Assembly (NCBI RefSeq): GCF_913778665.1
Contig: NZ_CAJYVQ010000008.1
Location: forward strand, 620,001 to 684,000
Length of the DNA: 64,000 bases
Direction: 5' to 3'
Origin: an uncultured Stenotrophomonas sp.
GTDB lineage: Bacteria; Pseudomonadota; Gammaproteobacteria; Xanthomonadales; Xanthomonadaceae
Shown: positions 33,979-41,814 of the stretch, one piece after another
Layout: every line of letters begins with the position of its first letter
Numbering within the stretch: position 1 is the first letter of the stretch
Translations under genes and position numbers: made by a program
The notes under the pieces: generated by a model
The model's database searches: none
What the model saw: only the letters and a program-made list of their open reading frames with translations
What the model was told of the DNA's origin: nothing

Positions 33979-35076
33979 TCAGCCGCCGCGCAGGTTGCCC
34001 AGGCGCGGGGTGCTGCGGCCCAGCGGCATCTTCAGCTTGCCGATCGACAGGATGCGGCTTTCGGCGATGCGGTCGGCCGCGCGCTGCGGCGCGATGTTCT
34101 CGCGCTGCGACAGCTCGAAGATGCGAGTGAGGTTGTGGTAGATGCTACGGATCAGGCGCATCGCACGTTCGCGGTTGTAGCCATCGATCTCCAGCGACAC
34201 GTTCATCACGCCACCGGCATTGACCGCATAGTCCGGTGCATACAGGATGCCGCGCGCATGCAGTTCGTCGCCGATTTCCAGGCTCGACAGCTGGTTGTTG
34301 GCGGTGCCGCAGATGATCTTGGCCTTGATCCGCGGCAGGGTGTCGGCATTGATCGCGCCTTCCAGCGCGCAGGGGGCGAACACGTCGGCGTTCACTTCGT
34401 GGATCTCGTCCGGCTTGACCGCTTCGGCGCCGAAATCGCTGACCGCGCGATCGACCAGCGCACTGTCCAGATCGGTGACATACAGCTTGGCGCCGCGGTC
34501 ACGCAGCAGCTTCACCAGCTCCATGCCGATGTGGCCCAGGCCCTGCACCGCGATGCTCGTCTTGCCCACTTCCTCATGGCCGAACTTGAAGCGCATCGCC
34601 GCCATCAGCGCCTGCAACGCACCGTAGGCCGTGAAAGGCGCCGGATCGCCGGAGCCACCGTGGACCTGGTGCACGCCGGTCACGAACTGGCTTTCCAGGT
34701 AGATGTTCTCCATGTCGTTGACGTCGGTGCCGACGTCTTCGGCAGTGATGTAGCGCCCGCCCAGCGAATCGACGTAGCGGCCGAAGGCGCGGAACAACAC
34801 CTCGGTCTTGTCCACCTTCGGGTCGCCGATGATCACTGCCTTGCCGCCGCCCACGTTGAGGCCGGCCAGCGCATTCTTGTAGGTCATCGTCCGGCTCAGC
34901 CGCAGCACGTCGGCCAGCGCCTCGTCGGTGCTGGCGTAGGGACGCATGCGCACACCGCCCAGGGCCGGGCCGAGGGTGGTGTTGTGGATGGCGATGATCG
35001 CCTTCAGGCCGGCATCGTGGTTGTGGCAGAACACCACCTGTTCGTGGCCGGTGGTGGCGAGGGTTTCGAATAGCAT
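33979..35076 (-). CDS. Leucine dehydrogenase (Glu/Leu/Phe/Val dehydrogenase family)
   Basis: The protein has 365 residues from ATG 35076 (MLFETLATTGHEQ), the usual length for leucine dehydrogenase. The substrate loop is PALGGVRMRPY, the catalytic lysine region is GLNVGGGKAVIIGDP, and the NAD fold is VQGLGHIGMELVKLL. It should deaminate branched-chain amino acids to 2-oxo acids with NAD, feeding branched fatty-acid synthesis, which is prominent in xanthomonads. The frame continues upstream to 35193 without a better start. It is convergent with the autotransporter. Confidence 0.92.
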   Translation of the reverse strand: MLFETLATTGHEQVVFCHNHDAGLKAIIAIHNTTLGPALGGVRMRPYASTDEALADVLRLSRTMTYKNALAGLNVGGGKAVIIGDPKVDKTEVLFRAFGRYVDSLGGRYITAEDVGTDVNDMENIYLESQFVTGVHQVHGGSGDPAPFTAYGALQALMAAMRFKFGHEEVGKTSIAVQGLGHIGMELVKLLRDRGAKLYVTDLDSALVDRAVSDFGAEAVKPDEIHEVNADVFAPCALEGAINADTLPRIKAKIICGTANNQLSSLEIGDELHARGILYAPDYAVNAGGVMNVSLEIDGYNRERAMRLIRSIYHNLTRIFELSQRENIAPQRAADRIAESRILSIGKLKMPLGRSTPRLGNLRGG

Positions 35077-35354
35077 GGCGTCTCCGATGGCGCGAACAGC
35101 GGCGAACTGCAGCGAACGGCCAGTGAACGGTAGGGTCCCAAAAACAAAAAAAGCGACGTCGTCGGTGCAGGGTGACGGGTCGCGCGGCGCCATTCTAGTC
35201 CATTCCCCCGGTCGCTGCCGTCGACATCGGCGGCCTTCCGGTTAAAGAAGATGAAAGTGCGGCCGATGCTGCGACGACGGCGGGTGGCCGGATTGGCGTG
35301 AAGAGGCAGGCAGTCAGTGACGGCAAGGGCACCACAACAACAGAGCGGGCGGCG

Positions 35355-36431
35355 ATGACGCCGGCCTGGTGGCGATCGCTGCGTGGCTGGCTGGCGCGCC
35401 TGACCGGGGCGGCTCCGTCACGCCTGGCGGCGGTTTCGCGACAGGCGGTGGCCGCCGCCGCGGCCAGCCTGCAGGGGGAGGCGCTGCCCGCGGGCGAGAT
35501 CGCGGCCCACCTGCAGCGCGGCCTGCATGCGCTGGCCCTGTACCCGCGTTTGGCCGACGGGCCGGCAGCGGCCGAGGTATCAGCGCTGGGCGAGGCGGTG
35601 GCGCGCGCGCTGCAGGACCGCGACTGGGCGGCCCGGCAGCTGCCGCGCCGCCCGCAGCTGCTGCCGCAGCTGATCCAGACGGTGAACGACGATGCGGCTT
35701 CGGCGCGGGTGATGGCGGCGATCATCGGCCAGGACCCGGTGCTGACCGGCAACCTGCTGCGCATCGCCAACAGCCCGGCCTACAAGGTGCATGAGCGGCC
35801 GGTGGAGAGCCTGCAGCGGGCGGTGACCCTGGTCGGCACCGAAGGGGTGCGCCAGATCATCAGCGCGGTGCTGGTGCAGCCGGTGATGCAGCTGCAGTGC
35901 GAGGTGTTCCCGCAGTTCAGCACGATTATCTGGGAGCACGCATTGCTGGCCTCGCGTGCAGCGGCCGATCACGCGCGCACCGTCACCTTCGGCGATGCCT
36001 TCGCCGCACAGTGGCTGGGCCTGGTGCAGGGCCTGGGCGCGGCGCTGGTGATGCGCCAGTTGCTGCAGGAAGCGCAGGCGCGCGGTGAAACCGTGGAACC
36101 GGCGCTGGCCCTGCAACTGCTCCAGCAATGGTCGTTGCCCTTGGCACAACGCGTGGCTGCGGCCTGGGAGCTGCCCGAACCGGTGCACCAGGCGCTGGCC
36201 CCGGAGGCCGAGGGGCCGCTGGCCGACAGCCTGCGCCTGGCCAGCGCCGCCGCAGCGGCCAGCCTGCTGTGCCGGCATGGCCATGCCAGCCAGAACCGCA
36301 TGCTGGCGCTGCTGGAACAGCTGCCGTCGGCGCCACCGCACGCGTTGCGCTGGATCTGGCGGCGGCTGCACGGGCGCAGCGTGGAAACCCTGGATGAGGC
36401 CAGCGCGGACCAGGCTGCGGTGAACCCCTGA
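35355..36431 (+). CDS. HDOD domain protein
   Basis: The protein has about 358 residues from ATG 35355 (MTPAWWRSLRGWL); an in-frame GTG at 35298 would add 19. The HDOD region lies at about 115-300: LPQLIQTVNDDAASARVMAAIIGQDPVLTGNLLRIANSP, SLQRAVTLVGTEGVRQII and the later helices (read as separate blocks). HDOD proteins are HD-fold relatives lacking catalytic metal residues, linked to signalling, motility and cyclic-di-GMP networks. No partner domain is present. It is convergent with the phospholipase D gene, only 3 bp away. Confidence 0.85.
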   Translation: MTPAWWRSLRGWLARLTGAAPSRLAAVSRQAVAAAAASLQGEALPAGEIAAHLQRGLHALALYPRLADGPAAAEVSALGEAVARALQDRDWAARQLPRRPQLLPQLIQTVNDDAASARVMAAIIGQDPVLTGNLLRIANSPAYKVHERPVESLQRAVTLVGTEGVRQIISAVLVQPVMQLQCEVFPQFSTIIWEHALLASRAAADHARTVTFGDAFAAQWLGLVQGLGAALVMRQLLQEAQARGETVEPALALQLLQQWSLPLAQRVAAAWELPEPVHQALAPEAEGPLADSLRLASAAAAASLLCRHGHASQNRMLALLEQLPSAPPHALRWIWRRLHGRSVETLDEASADQAAVNP

Positions 36432-36434
36432 GGG

Positions 36435-38000
36435 TTACAACTGCGATTCCACCGGCAGCCAGCTGATCACCCGTGCAGTCCAGCGCTTGCCGAGGTTGGC
36501 ACCGGGCTCGGCCTCCACCCAGTGCGGCGGTGGCTGCCGTTCCAGCCAGCGCAGTTCAGTGCTGCGATCCAGGGCCAGCCACCAGCTGTGCGCAGGGCTG
36601 GCCAGGCGCAGGTACTCCTGGCGCAGCTGCGCACCCAGCACCGGATCGTCGAACAGCACGCCCATCTCGGTGTTGAGATAGGCCGAGCGGGGGTCGAGGT
36701 TGAATGAGCCGACGAAGCCGCGGCGGTCGTCGACCACGAAGGCCTTGGTGTGCAGGCTGGCGCCGCTGCTGCCGAACAGGCTGGTGTCGGGCCGTCCGTG
36801 CGCCTTCAGCTCGTACAGCTGCACGCCGGCCTGCAGCAGCGGCACGCGGTAGCCCATGTAGCCGCCATGCACGGCCGCCACATCGTTGGCGGCCAGCGAA
36901 TTGGTCACCACGCCGACCTGCGCCCCCCGCGCGGCCAGCCTCGACAGCGCCGCCACGCCATCGTCGCCGGGCACGAAATAGGGCGAGATCAGCAGCGCGC
37001 TGCGGCGGGTGCTGCGCAGTTCCTCGCTGAGCGTGCTGACCAGCCAGTGGTGGCGATCATCCTTGCGGTGCTTCATCGGCGGGTCGGAGGCGATGAGCAC
37101 GTCGGCACTCCAGTGCAGCGGCTCCGGGCTGGGCCGCTGCAGCAGGCGCGACGCGGCCACGCGCTGCAGGTAGGGCTGGGCCTTGGCCTGCATCGCATCC
37201 AGGTCCGATTGGCGCACCAGTTGCCGCAGCTGAGCGTCGGTATACGATGCCAGTGCGGAGATCGGAATCGCCGCGCTGCTGTTCCAGTAGTCGTCGAAGA
37301 TCCGGTTGGCCTGCTGTACGGCCGGTCCGGCCACCACCAGGTCCAGGTCCTGGAAGTTCACATCGTCGCGCGCGCTGAAGTATTCCTCGCCGATGTTGCG
37401 GCCGCCGACGATGGCGATGCGGCCGTCGGCGATCCAGCTTTTGTTGTGCATGCGGTGGTTCACGCTGAAGGCGCGTTGCACCAGTTCCAGCGTGCGGGCG
37501 ATGCCACTGCGGTTGCGGAACGGGTTGTACAGGCGGATCTCGATGTTGGGATGTGCATCGAGCGCCATCATCAGCGCGTCCTTGTCCTTGGCGTTCATGT
37601 CGTCGAGCAGGATGCGCACGCGCACGCCGCGCTCGGCCGCGTCGTACAGCGCCTTGGCCATCAGGTGGCCGACCAGGTCGTCATGCCAGATGTAGTACTG
37701 CAGGTCCAGGCTGCGGCCGGCGTGCGCGGTGATCATCGCGCGCGCGGCGAACGCGTCCATGCCATCACTGAGGAAGGCCACGCCGGACTTGCCCGGATGG
37801 GCGTCCTGCAGCGGCACGATCTCCCGGTCGATGCGGGTCTGCGCCGGCTGCAGCGGCAGCACCTGAGAGGGTGCGCCCTGTGCCTGCGGCGTGAGATGGT
37901 CGGCCAGCAGCAGGCCGGACATCACCAGCAGCAACAGCGCGGCGAGGACGATTGCAGCGATGCGCAGCAGGCGCCGCCACAGGGGCTTGGGTAGGCTCAT
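36435..38000 (-). CDS. Phospholipase D family protein (cardiolipin-synthase-like)
   Basis: The 521-residue protein has an N-terminal membrane anchor (about 10-32, IAAIVLAALLLLVMSGLLL) and two HKD motifs. They are HNKSWIADGRIAIVGGRNI and LHTKAFVVDDRRGFVGSFNL, both followed by the usual Gly-Ser/Gly-Gly and Asn. The YYIWHDDLVGHLMAKAL block and RSAYLNTEMG also match the PLD-like transferase/cardiolipin synthase group. It may transfer phosphatidyl groups or hydrolyse phospholipids at the periplasmic face. The exact reaction is not clear from sequence. Confidence 0.9.
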   Translation of the reverse strand: MSLPKPLWRRLLRIAAIVLAALLLLVMSGLLLADHLTPQAQGAPSQVLPLQPAQTRIDREIVPLQDAHPGKSGVAFLSDGMDAFAARAMITAHAGRSLDLQYYIWHDDLVGHLMAKALYDAAERGVRVRILLDDMNAKDKDALMMALDAHPNIEIRLYNPFRNRSGIARTLELVQRAFSVNHRMHNKSWIADGRIAIVGGRNIGEEYFSARDDVNFQDLDLVVAGPAVQQANRIFDDYWNSSAAIPISALASYTDAQLRQLVRQSDLDAMQAKAQPYLQRVAASRLLQRPSPEPLHWSADVLIASDPPMKHRKDDRHHWLVSTLSEELRSTRRSALLISPYFVPGDDGVAALSRLAARGAQVGVVTNSLAANDVAAVHGGYMGYRVPLLQAGVQLYELKAHGRPDTSLFGSSGASLHTKAFVVDDRRGFVGSFNLDPRSAYLNTEMGVLFDDPVLGAQLRQEYLRLASPAHSWWLALDRSTELRWLERQPPPHWVEAEPGANLGKRWTARVISWLPVESQL

Positions 38001-38009
38001 GCCCCGATG

Positions 38010-38031
38010 GTAGATCCACGCCGTGCGTGGA
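38010..38031 (+). repeat. SMAG-type REP palindrome
   Basis: It starts GTAGATCCACGCC and closes with CGTGGA across a short loop. It lies 10 bp upstream of the phospholipase D start codon, close enough to overlap that gene's 5' leader or promoter. Confidence 0.8.
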
Positions 38032-38127
38032 GGAATGTCTGCAGGATCAATCCGGGGCCAGAGCCCTCGCCGCAGGCAATGGATTCAATCCCGGCGGGTG
38101 TTACGGGAGGGCGCTGGCCCCGGCGCC

Positions 38128-38826
38128 TCAGAACCGCTCGTCGCTGCCCAGGTAACGCCACTGTCCCGGCGGCAGCGGTCCCAGCGCCACGCGGCCCACG
38201 CGCAGGCGACGCACCGAGGCCACCTGCAGGCCCGCTGCGGTCACCGCCACGCGCAAGCCCTTCGCCGTCAGTCCCTTGCCGGCGAACCGCAGCCGCTGTT
38301 CGCTCTGCCAGCTGACCTTGGCGCCGCCGGATTCCTGCTGCAGCCGTGCCATCAGCCACGGCCCACGCTCGGGCCCGCCCTCGGCCACTTCAATCAGATA
38401 CTCCTGCTCGGTGCGACCCAGGTTGCGCTGCAGGTGGGCCAGCGTGGCCGGGTCCTGGCTGACCACCACCAGGCCGCTGTCGCTGGCCGGAAGCGCAGCG
38501 GCCAGCTGCAATCCATGGAAGTGGCGCTGCAGTGGCCGGATATCGCTGGCATCCAACTCGCTGCGGCTGTCACTGCTGACCAGCGCACACAGGGTTTCGG
38601 CGGCGACGCCGGCCGGCTTGTGCAGCAGCATGCTGACCCGTTCGGCCTTTTCATCGCTGGCCTGCTCGGCCACTACGATCTTCGCGCTGTCATCGACCGG
38701 GCGCTGCGGCTGCTCGACGACCTCGCCGTTGACGGTGACCCAGCCACCCTCGATGTAGCGCCGGGCTTCACCGCGCGGGATGCCGAGCAGGGCGGACAGG
38801 CGTTTGTCGAGGCGGATCGGTTCCAT
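38128..38826 (-). CDS. S4-domain, RsuA/RluF-like pseudouridine synthase homologue lacking the catalytic Asp
   Basis: The 232-residue protein has an N-terminal S4 RNA-binding domain (RLDKRLSALLGIPRGEARRY, then GGWVTVNGEVV) and an RsuA-type fold with MLLHKPAGV, QEYLIEV and the terminal LRVGRVALGPLPPGQWR. In the position of the catalytic motif GRLDxxTxGL the sequence reads AALPASDSGL, so the essential aspartate is proline. It may still bind rRNA, as a non-catalytic factor, or use a displaced Asp. It follows the YgjP-type gene on the same strand after 46 bp. Confidence 0.82.
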   Translation of the reverse strand: MEPIRLDKRLSALLGIPRGEARRYIEGGWVTVNGEVVEQPQRPVDDSAKIVVAEQASDEKAERVSMLLHKPAGVAAETLCALVSSDSRSELDASDIRPLQRHFHGLQLAAALPASDSGLVVVSQDPATLAHLQRNLGRTEQEYLIEVAEGGPERGPWLMARLQQESGGAKVSWQSEQRLRFAGKGLTAKGLRVAVTAAGLQVASVRRLRVGRVALGPLPPGQWRYLGSDERF

Positions 38827-38872
38827 GGCAGGCAGGTCGGGCAGGGGCGCGCAGTGTAGCTGCTGCGGGCGG

Positions 38873-39373
38873 TCAGCGCTGGCTGCGGTTGGCCAGCTCG
38901 GTCAGGTACAGGCGGGTATCGAACTCCAGCTGCAGGTAATTCGGCTCCATGTGCTGGCACAGCTGGTAGAAGGCCTTGTTGTGGTCGGCCTCCTTCAGGT
39001 GCGCAAGTTCGTGCACCACGATCATGCGCAGGAAGGCCGCGGGGGCCTGGCGGAACACGGTGGCGATGCGGATCTCGCGGCTGGCCTTGAGGCGCCCACC
39101 GTGCACGCGGGAAATCGCGGTGTGGGTGCCCAACGCGTGCTTGATCACTTCCAGGGTGTTGTCGTAGCAGACCTTGTTGAGCGGCACTGACTTGCGCAGG
39201 TAGCGATCCTTCAGCGCCTGGGTGTAGTCGTACAGCTGGCGGTCGCTGCGTACCTCGTGCGGATCGGGGTAGCGCTGCTGCAACCAGGGGCCTAGCTTGC
39301 CCTGCGCCAGCAGTTCGCTGACCTGGGCGACCAGGGGTTCAGGATATCCGGTGAGATACTTCAGGACAGCCAT
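38873..39373 (-). CDS. YgjP/WSS1-like M48 family metallopeptidase
   Basis: The protein has 166 residues from ATG 39373 (MAVLKYLTGYPEP). The zinc motif is VVHELAHLKEADHNKAFYQL, with HExxH-like HELAH and a third ligand downstream. The preceding RIATVFRQAPAAFLRMI is typical of YgjP-type proteins. They are predicted cytosolic metalloproteases, and their substrates in bacteria are not established. It is divergent from the DUF2058 gene, 62 bp apart, and probably co-transcribed with the downstream S4 protein gene. Confidence 0.87.
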   Translation of the reverse strand: MAVLKYLTGYPEPLVAQVSELLAQGKLGPWLQQRYPDPHEVRSDRQLYDYTQALKDRYLRKSVPLNKVCYDNTLEVIKHALGTHTAISRVHGGRLKASREIRIATVFRQAPAAFLRMIVVHELAHLKEADHNKAFYQLCQHMEPNYLQLEFDTRLYLTELANRSQR

Positions 39374-39435
39374 GCAGGGGCGGCGGGGCGTCGGTAGAAT
39401 GGGGCATCCAAGATTACACGCGGTACGGACCGACC

Positions 39436-39993
39436 ATGGCAAAGCCCAACGCGCTGCAGGAACAATTGCTCAAGGCCGGCCTGGCCAAGAAGTCGCAGGC
39501 CAGCGCCGCCGCGAGTGCGCAGGCCAAGGCCCGCCAAGGCAAGGCCGAATCGACTTCCGGCGAGGTCCAGCGCGAAGCTGAACGCGCTCGCGCCGAGAAG
39601 GTCGAACGTGACCGCGCGCTGGCCGCCGAGCGCAATGCGCAGGCCCGCCAGGCTGAACAGAAAGCCCAGGCCAAGCAGATCATCAGCGTCCACGCCGTGC
39701 CCCACAAGGGCGACGACGAGTACCGGTTCAGTGATGGCGCCGCGATCCGCACCCTGCTGATCGACCCCAAGCTGCGCAAGGCGCTGTCGGTGGGGGTGCT
39801 GGTGATCGTCGCCCACGGTGACGGCTATGTCCTGCTGCCGCGCGCCGCCGCGGAGAAGGTGCGCGAACGCACGCCGGAGGCGATTATCGTCGACCACGGC
39901 CAGCCGGGCTCGACCGCCGAGATCTCCACCGGCAACGCCGAGGACGACGCCTACTACGCGCAGTTCCAGGTACCCGACGACTTGGTCTGGTAA
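39436..39993 (+). CDS. DUF2058 family protein
   Basis: The 185-residue cytoplasmic protein begins MAKPNALQEQLLKAGLAKKS, the family hallmark. Residues 20-80 are a charged alanine/arginine/glutamate coiled coil. The C-terminal half (about 85-185) is a small folded domain (EYRFSDGAAIRTLLIDPKLR, then DDAYYAQFQVPDDLVW). It is homologous to E. coli YaiL, which has been linked to nucleoprotein or polysome fractions. The function is unknown. A UUCG-capped hairpin follows at 40006-40025. Confidence 0.9.
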   Translation: MAKPNALQEQLLKAGLAKKSQASAAASAQAKARQGKAESTSGEVQREAERARAEKVERDRALAAERNAQARQAEQKAQAKQIISVHAVPHKGDDEYRFSDGAAIRTLLIDPKLRKALSVGVLVIVAHGDGYVLLPRAAAEKVRERTPEAIIVDHGQPGSTAEISTGNAEDDAYYAQFQVPDDLVW

Positions 39994-40005
39994 GGCGCGG
40001 CTGAA

Positions 40006-40025
40006 CCGGCGGCTTCGGCCGCCGG
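40006..40025 (+). terminator. UUCG-capped hairpin after the DUF2058 gene
   Basis: CCGGCGGC (40006-40013) pairs exactly with GCCGCCGG (40018-40025) around a TTCG tetraloop. No T-run follows, so it may act as an mRNA 3' stabiliser or a weak terminator. Confidence 0.6.
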
Positions 40026-40099
40026 GCATGGTCCGGCGCTAGCCTTTGCGGCGCAGTGAATCGTCCCCATATCAGGCGACACACCTGCGGAGGATGGCC

Positions 40100-40366
40100 A
40101 TGGCCACCGGTTGGGCGGGAGATGGCGCGGTCCAGGACCAGATCGACGCCACCGTTGATGATGCGATTGCGCGCGCGCGGCGCCAGCTGCGCCAGGGCCC
40201 CGGTCTGGAACACTGTGAGGAATGCGATGCGCCGATCCCGTTGGCGCGGCGTCAGGCTGTGCCTGGTGTACGCCTGTGCGTGGCGTGCCAGCAAGCGCGT
40301 GACGACGAAGAGCAGGCGCATGCCGGCTACAACCGGCGCGGCAGCAAGGACAGCCAGCTGAGATAA
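40100..40366 (+). CDS. DksA/TraR-type C4 zinc-finger protein
   Basis: The protein has 88 residues from ATG 40100 (MATGWAGDGAVQDQ), 7 nt after CGGAGG; the nearby ATG 40094 is also in frame. The zinc finger is CEECDAPIPLARR through VRLCVACQQARDDEE, with two CxxC pairs about 17 residues apart. Like YbiI it lacks the long coiled coil of DksA, so any effect on RNA polymerase is uncertain. It is convergent with the MscS gene across a 513-bp repeat region. Confidence 0.88.
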   Translation: MATGWAGDGAVQDQIDATVDDAIARARRQLRQGPGLEHCEECDAPIPLARRQAVPGVRLCVACQQARDDEEQAHAGYNRRGSKDSQLR

Positions 40367-40379
40367 AGGCTTTTTTATT

Positions 40380-40575
40380 GCAGGGCTGCACCCTGCACCT
40401 GCCGAAGCCAGAACCAGCGCAACGTCAAAAGTCGAAGCGGCATTCCGTGGGATGGCGAGGCACTGTGGGTTTGCGGGGACGCCGTAAACCCGTCCATGGG
40501 GGCTTGGTCGCCGCATCCATGTGGCTCACACCCCGCAAACCCACAGTGCTCCGGCTTCGACAGATTCCGTGCGCT
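40380..40575 (+). repeat. Composite hairpin element E5 (plus orientation)
   Basis: The leader GCAGGGCTGCACCCTGCACC starts at 40380, then a tract with CAACG/CAAAAG words, CCGTGGGATGGC, and a perfect 19-bp stem (40460-40478 with 40531-40549). The core has ACGCCGTAAACCCGTCC, GGGGGCTTGG and an inner hairpin GCCGC-ATCCAT-GTGGC with one G-T pair. The tail TTCGACAGATTCCGTGCGC follows at 40556-40574. The arms are quite unlike those of the other copies in sequence but still pair perfectly. Confidence 0.83.
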
Positions 40576-40579
40576 TTTG

Positions 40580-40656
40580 GTGGGTGCCGACCATTGGTCG
40601 GCACATCTGTCAGTTATCGGATGAATTCATTCGTGCCAACCAAGGTCGACACCCAC
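40580..40656. repeat. Two inverted REP-like palindromes between E5 and E6
   Basis: GTGGGTGCCGACCATTGGTC closes with GGCAC at 40580-40604. A second palindrome at 40633-40656 reads GTGGGTGTCGACC on the minus strand and closes with GGTTGGCAC. The head is GTGG rather than GTAG, but fold and length fit the same REP class. The pair is itself arranged head to head. Confidence 0.65.
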
Positions 40657-40682
40657 CAGCGCAATGCGTCGTTCCGACAGCT

Positions 40683-40864
40683 CGCGGAGAATTATCGAAC
40701 GCGGGGTGGGTCCGGTTGCGGGAGTGTCCGCGGCATGGATGCCGCGGCCAAGCCCCCAGGGATGGGTTTACGGCGTCTCCCGCAACCGGACCCACCCCGC
40801 CATCCCACGGATAATGCTTTTGCCGTTGCCGTTGCTCCAAGCAGGTGCAGGGCTGCAAGCCCTG
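40683..40864 (-). repeat. Composite hairpin element E6 (minus orientation)
   Basis: A perfect 24-bp stem (40701-40724 with 40777-40800) encloses the core and an inner hairpin of 7 bp, CCGCGGC-ATGGAT-GCCGCGG as read on the plus strand (40728-40747). The leader lies at 40841-40864 and the tail at about 40676-40695, both on the minus strand. It is nearly identical to E3 at 12293-12510 in inverted orientation, arms included. It lies 15 bp from the stop codon of the MscS gene. Confidence 0.85.
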
Positions 40865-40879
40865 CAAAGAAAAAGTCCC

Positions 40880-41473
40880 TCAGCCGTCGCCCTGGATGCC
40901 GCCCGGTGCCTGCGCCGGGTCGCGCCAGCGGCGCACCGTGCGCTGGAAGAACAGGTTGTTCGGCAGCTGCAGCACCGTGCCTTCGTGGCCGTCGCCGGTC
41001 TCCTGCAGCGTGGTGTAGATCAGGTTCACGTCAATCACCCGGCCCTTCAGGCCCGGTTTCTCGCCGTTTTCCAGTACTTCGATGTAGTCGTGCAGCCGGA
41101 ACGGGCGGGTGGTGAAGATCAGCAGCGTGCAGAAGATGTTGGACAGCACGCTCCACGCCGCGAAGAACGCGACCGCGCCCACGGCCGCGAAGCCGGTGAA
41201 CGCGGTCCACAGCACCGAGGGCTTCGCGCCGAGCAGGCTGAGGATGTACAGCAGGGCACTGAAATAGACCACGAAACTGGTGATCCGGCGCGCCCCCATC
41301 ACCATTTCCGGCGGCAGCGTGTAGTGCTCGGCGAAGCGCCGGATCAGGCGACGGGCGAGCACGCGCAGCAGCCAGGCCACCAGCAGTACCAGCACGATCT
41401 GCAGGGCGACGCCTGCGTAGTTCAGCCACGGATGGCTCCAGGCAGGCAGGTGATCCTTCAGCGACAACATCAT
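40880..41473 (-). CDS. Short MscS-family mechanosensitive channel protein
   Basis: The 197-residue protein begins MMLSLKDHLPAWSHPWLNY. It has hydrophobic segments at about 17-38, 60-85 and 88-125, the last being the pore-lining helix FAAVGAVAFFAAWSVLSNIF. The start of the beta domain follows (RPFRLHDYIEVLENGEKPG) and ends at LPNNLFFQRTVRRW. The large C-terminal vestibule of classical MscS (286 residues) is missing. It may be a minimal channel for osmotic down-shock. The longer frame upstream to 42850 is antisense to sigma-factor genes and is not used. Confidence 0.86.
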   Translation of the reverse strand: MMLSLKDHLPAWSHPWLNYAGVALQIVLVLLVAWLLRVLARRLIRRFAEHYTLPPEMVMGARRITSFVVYFSALLYILSLLGAKPSVLWTAFTGFAAVGAVAFFAAWSVLSNIFCTLLIFTTRPFRLHDYIEVLENGEKPGLKGRVIDVNLIYTTLQETGDGHEGTVLQLPNNLFFQRTVRRWRDPAQAPGGIQGDG

Positions 41474-41508
41474 GGGGCGGCAACAAGGGGCAGTAACGGC
41501 CTTCGATG

Positions 41509-41688
41509 TTACCCGTCGCGTGCCGGGGTTTCGACTGTCGGTGTCCAGGCCAGGCAGACCAGTTCCTGATGGTGCTGCTGCAGGCAGGCACGGCCGTTGT
41601 TGGGGCGCAGCTGCAGCGACAGGCCCAGCGCCTGCAGCACGACGCAGGCGGCGATCACCAGCAGGGCGGCGCAGGTTGGGCTGGACAT
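41509..41688 (-). CDS. Small hydrophobic protein, 59 residues
   Basis: The product begins MSSPTCAALLVIAACVVLQA, one hydrophobic segment or signal peptide, followed by a short tail with two further cysteines and a WTPTVETP end. GGGAG sits 7 nt upstream of ATG 41688, and the stop is 35 bp before the MscS start on the same strand, so an operon is likely. I recognise no family. It could be a small membrane protein that modulates the channel, but that is only an inference from position. Confidence 0.5.
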   Translation of the reverse strand: MSSPTCAALLVIAACVVLQALGLSLQLRPNNGRACLQQHHQELVCLAWTPTVETPARDG

Positions 41689-41814
41689 GGCAGGACTCCC
41701 GGAATGGGTTTTCGCGAAGGACCTTCCATGGATGCAGCGGCCGTCGAAAAGGTTGCATGCCATCGATCGGCGATCGGCTATAAACCTTTTCCCGGGTCGC
41801 CGCATCCAAGCGAT

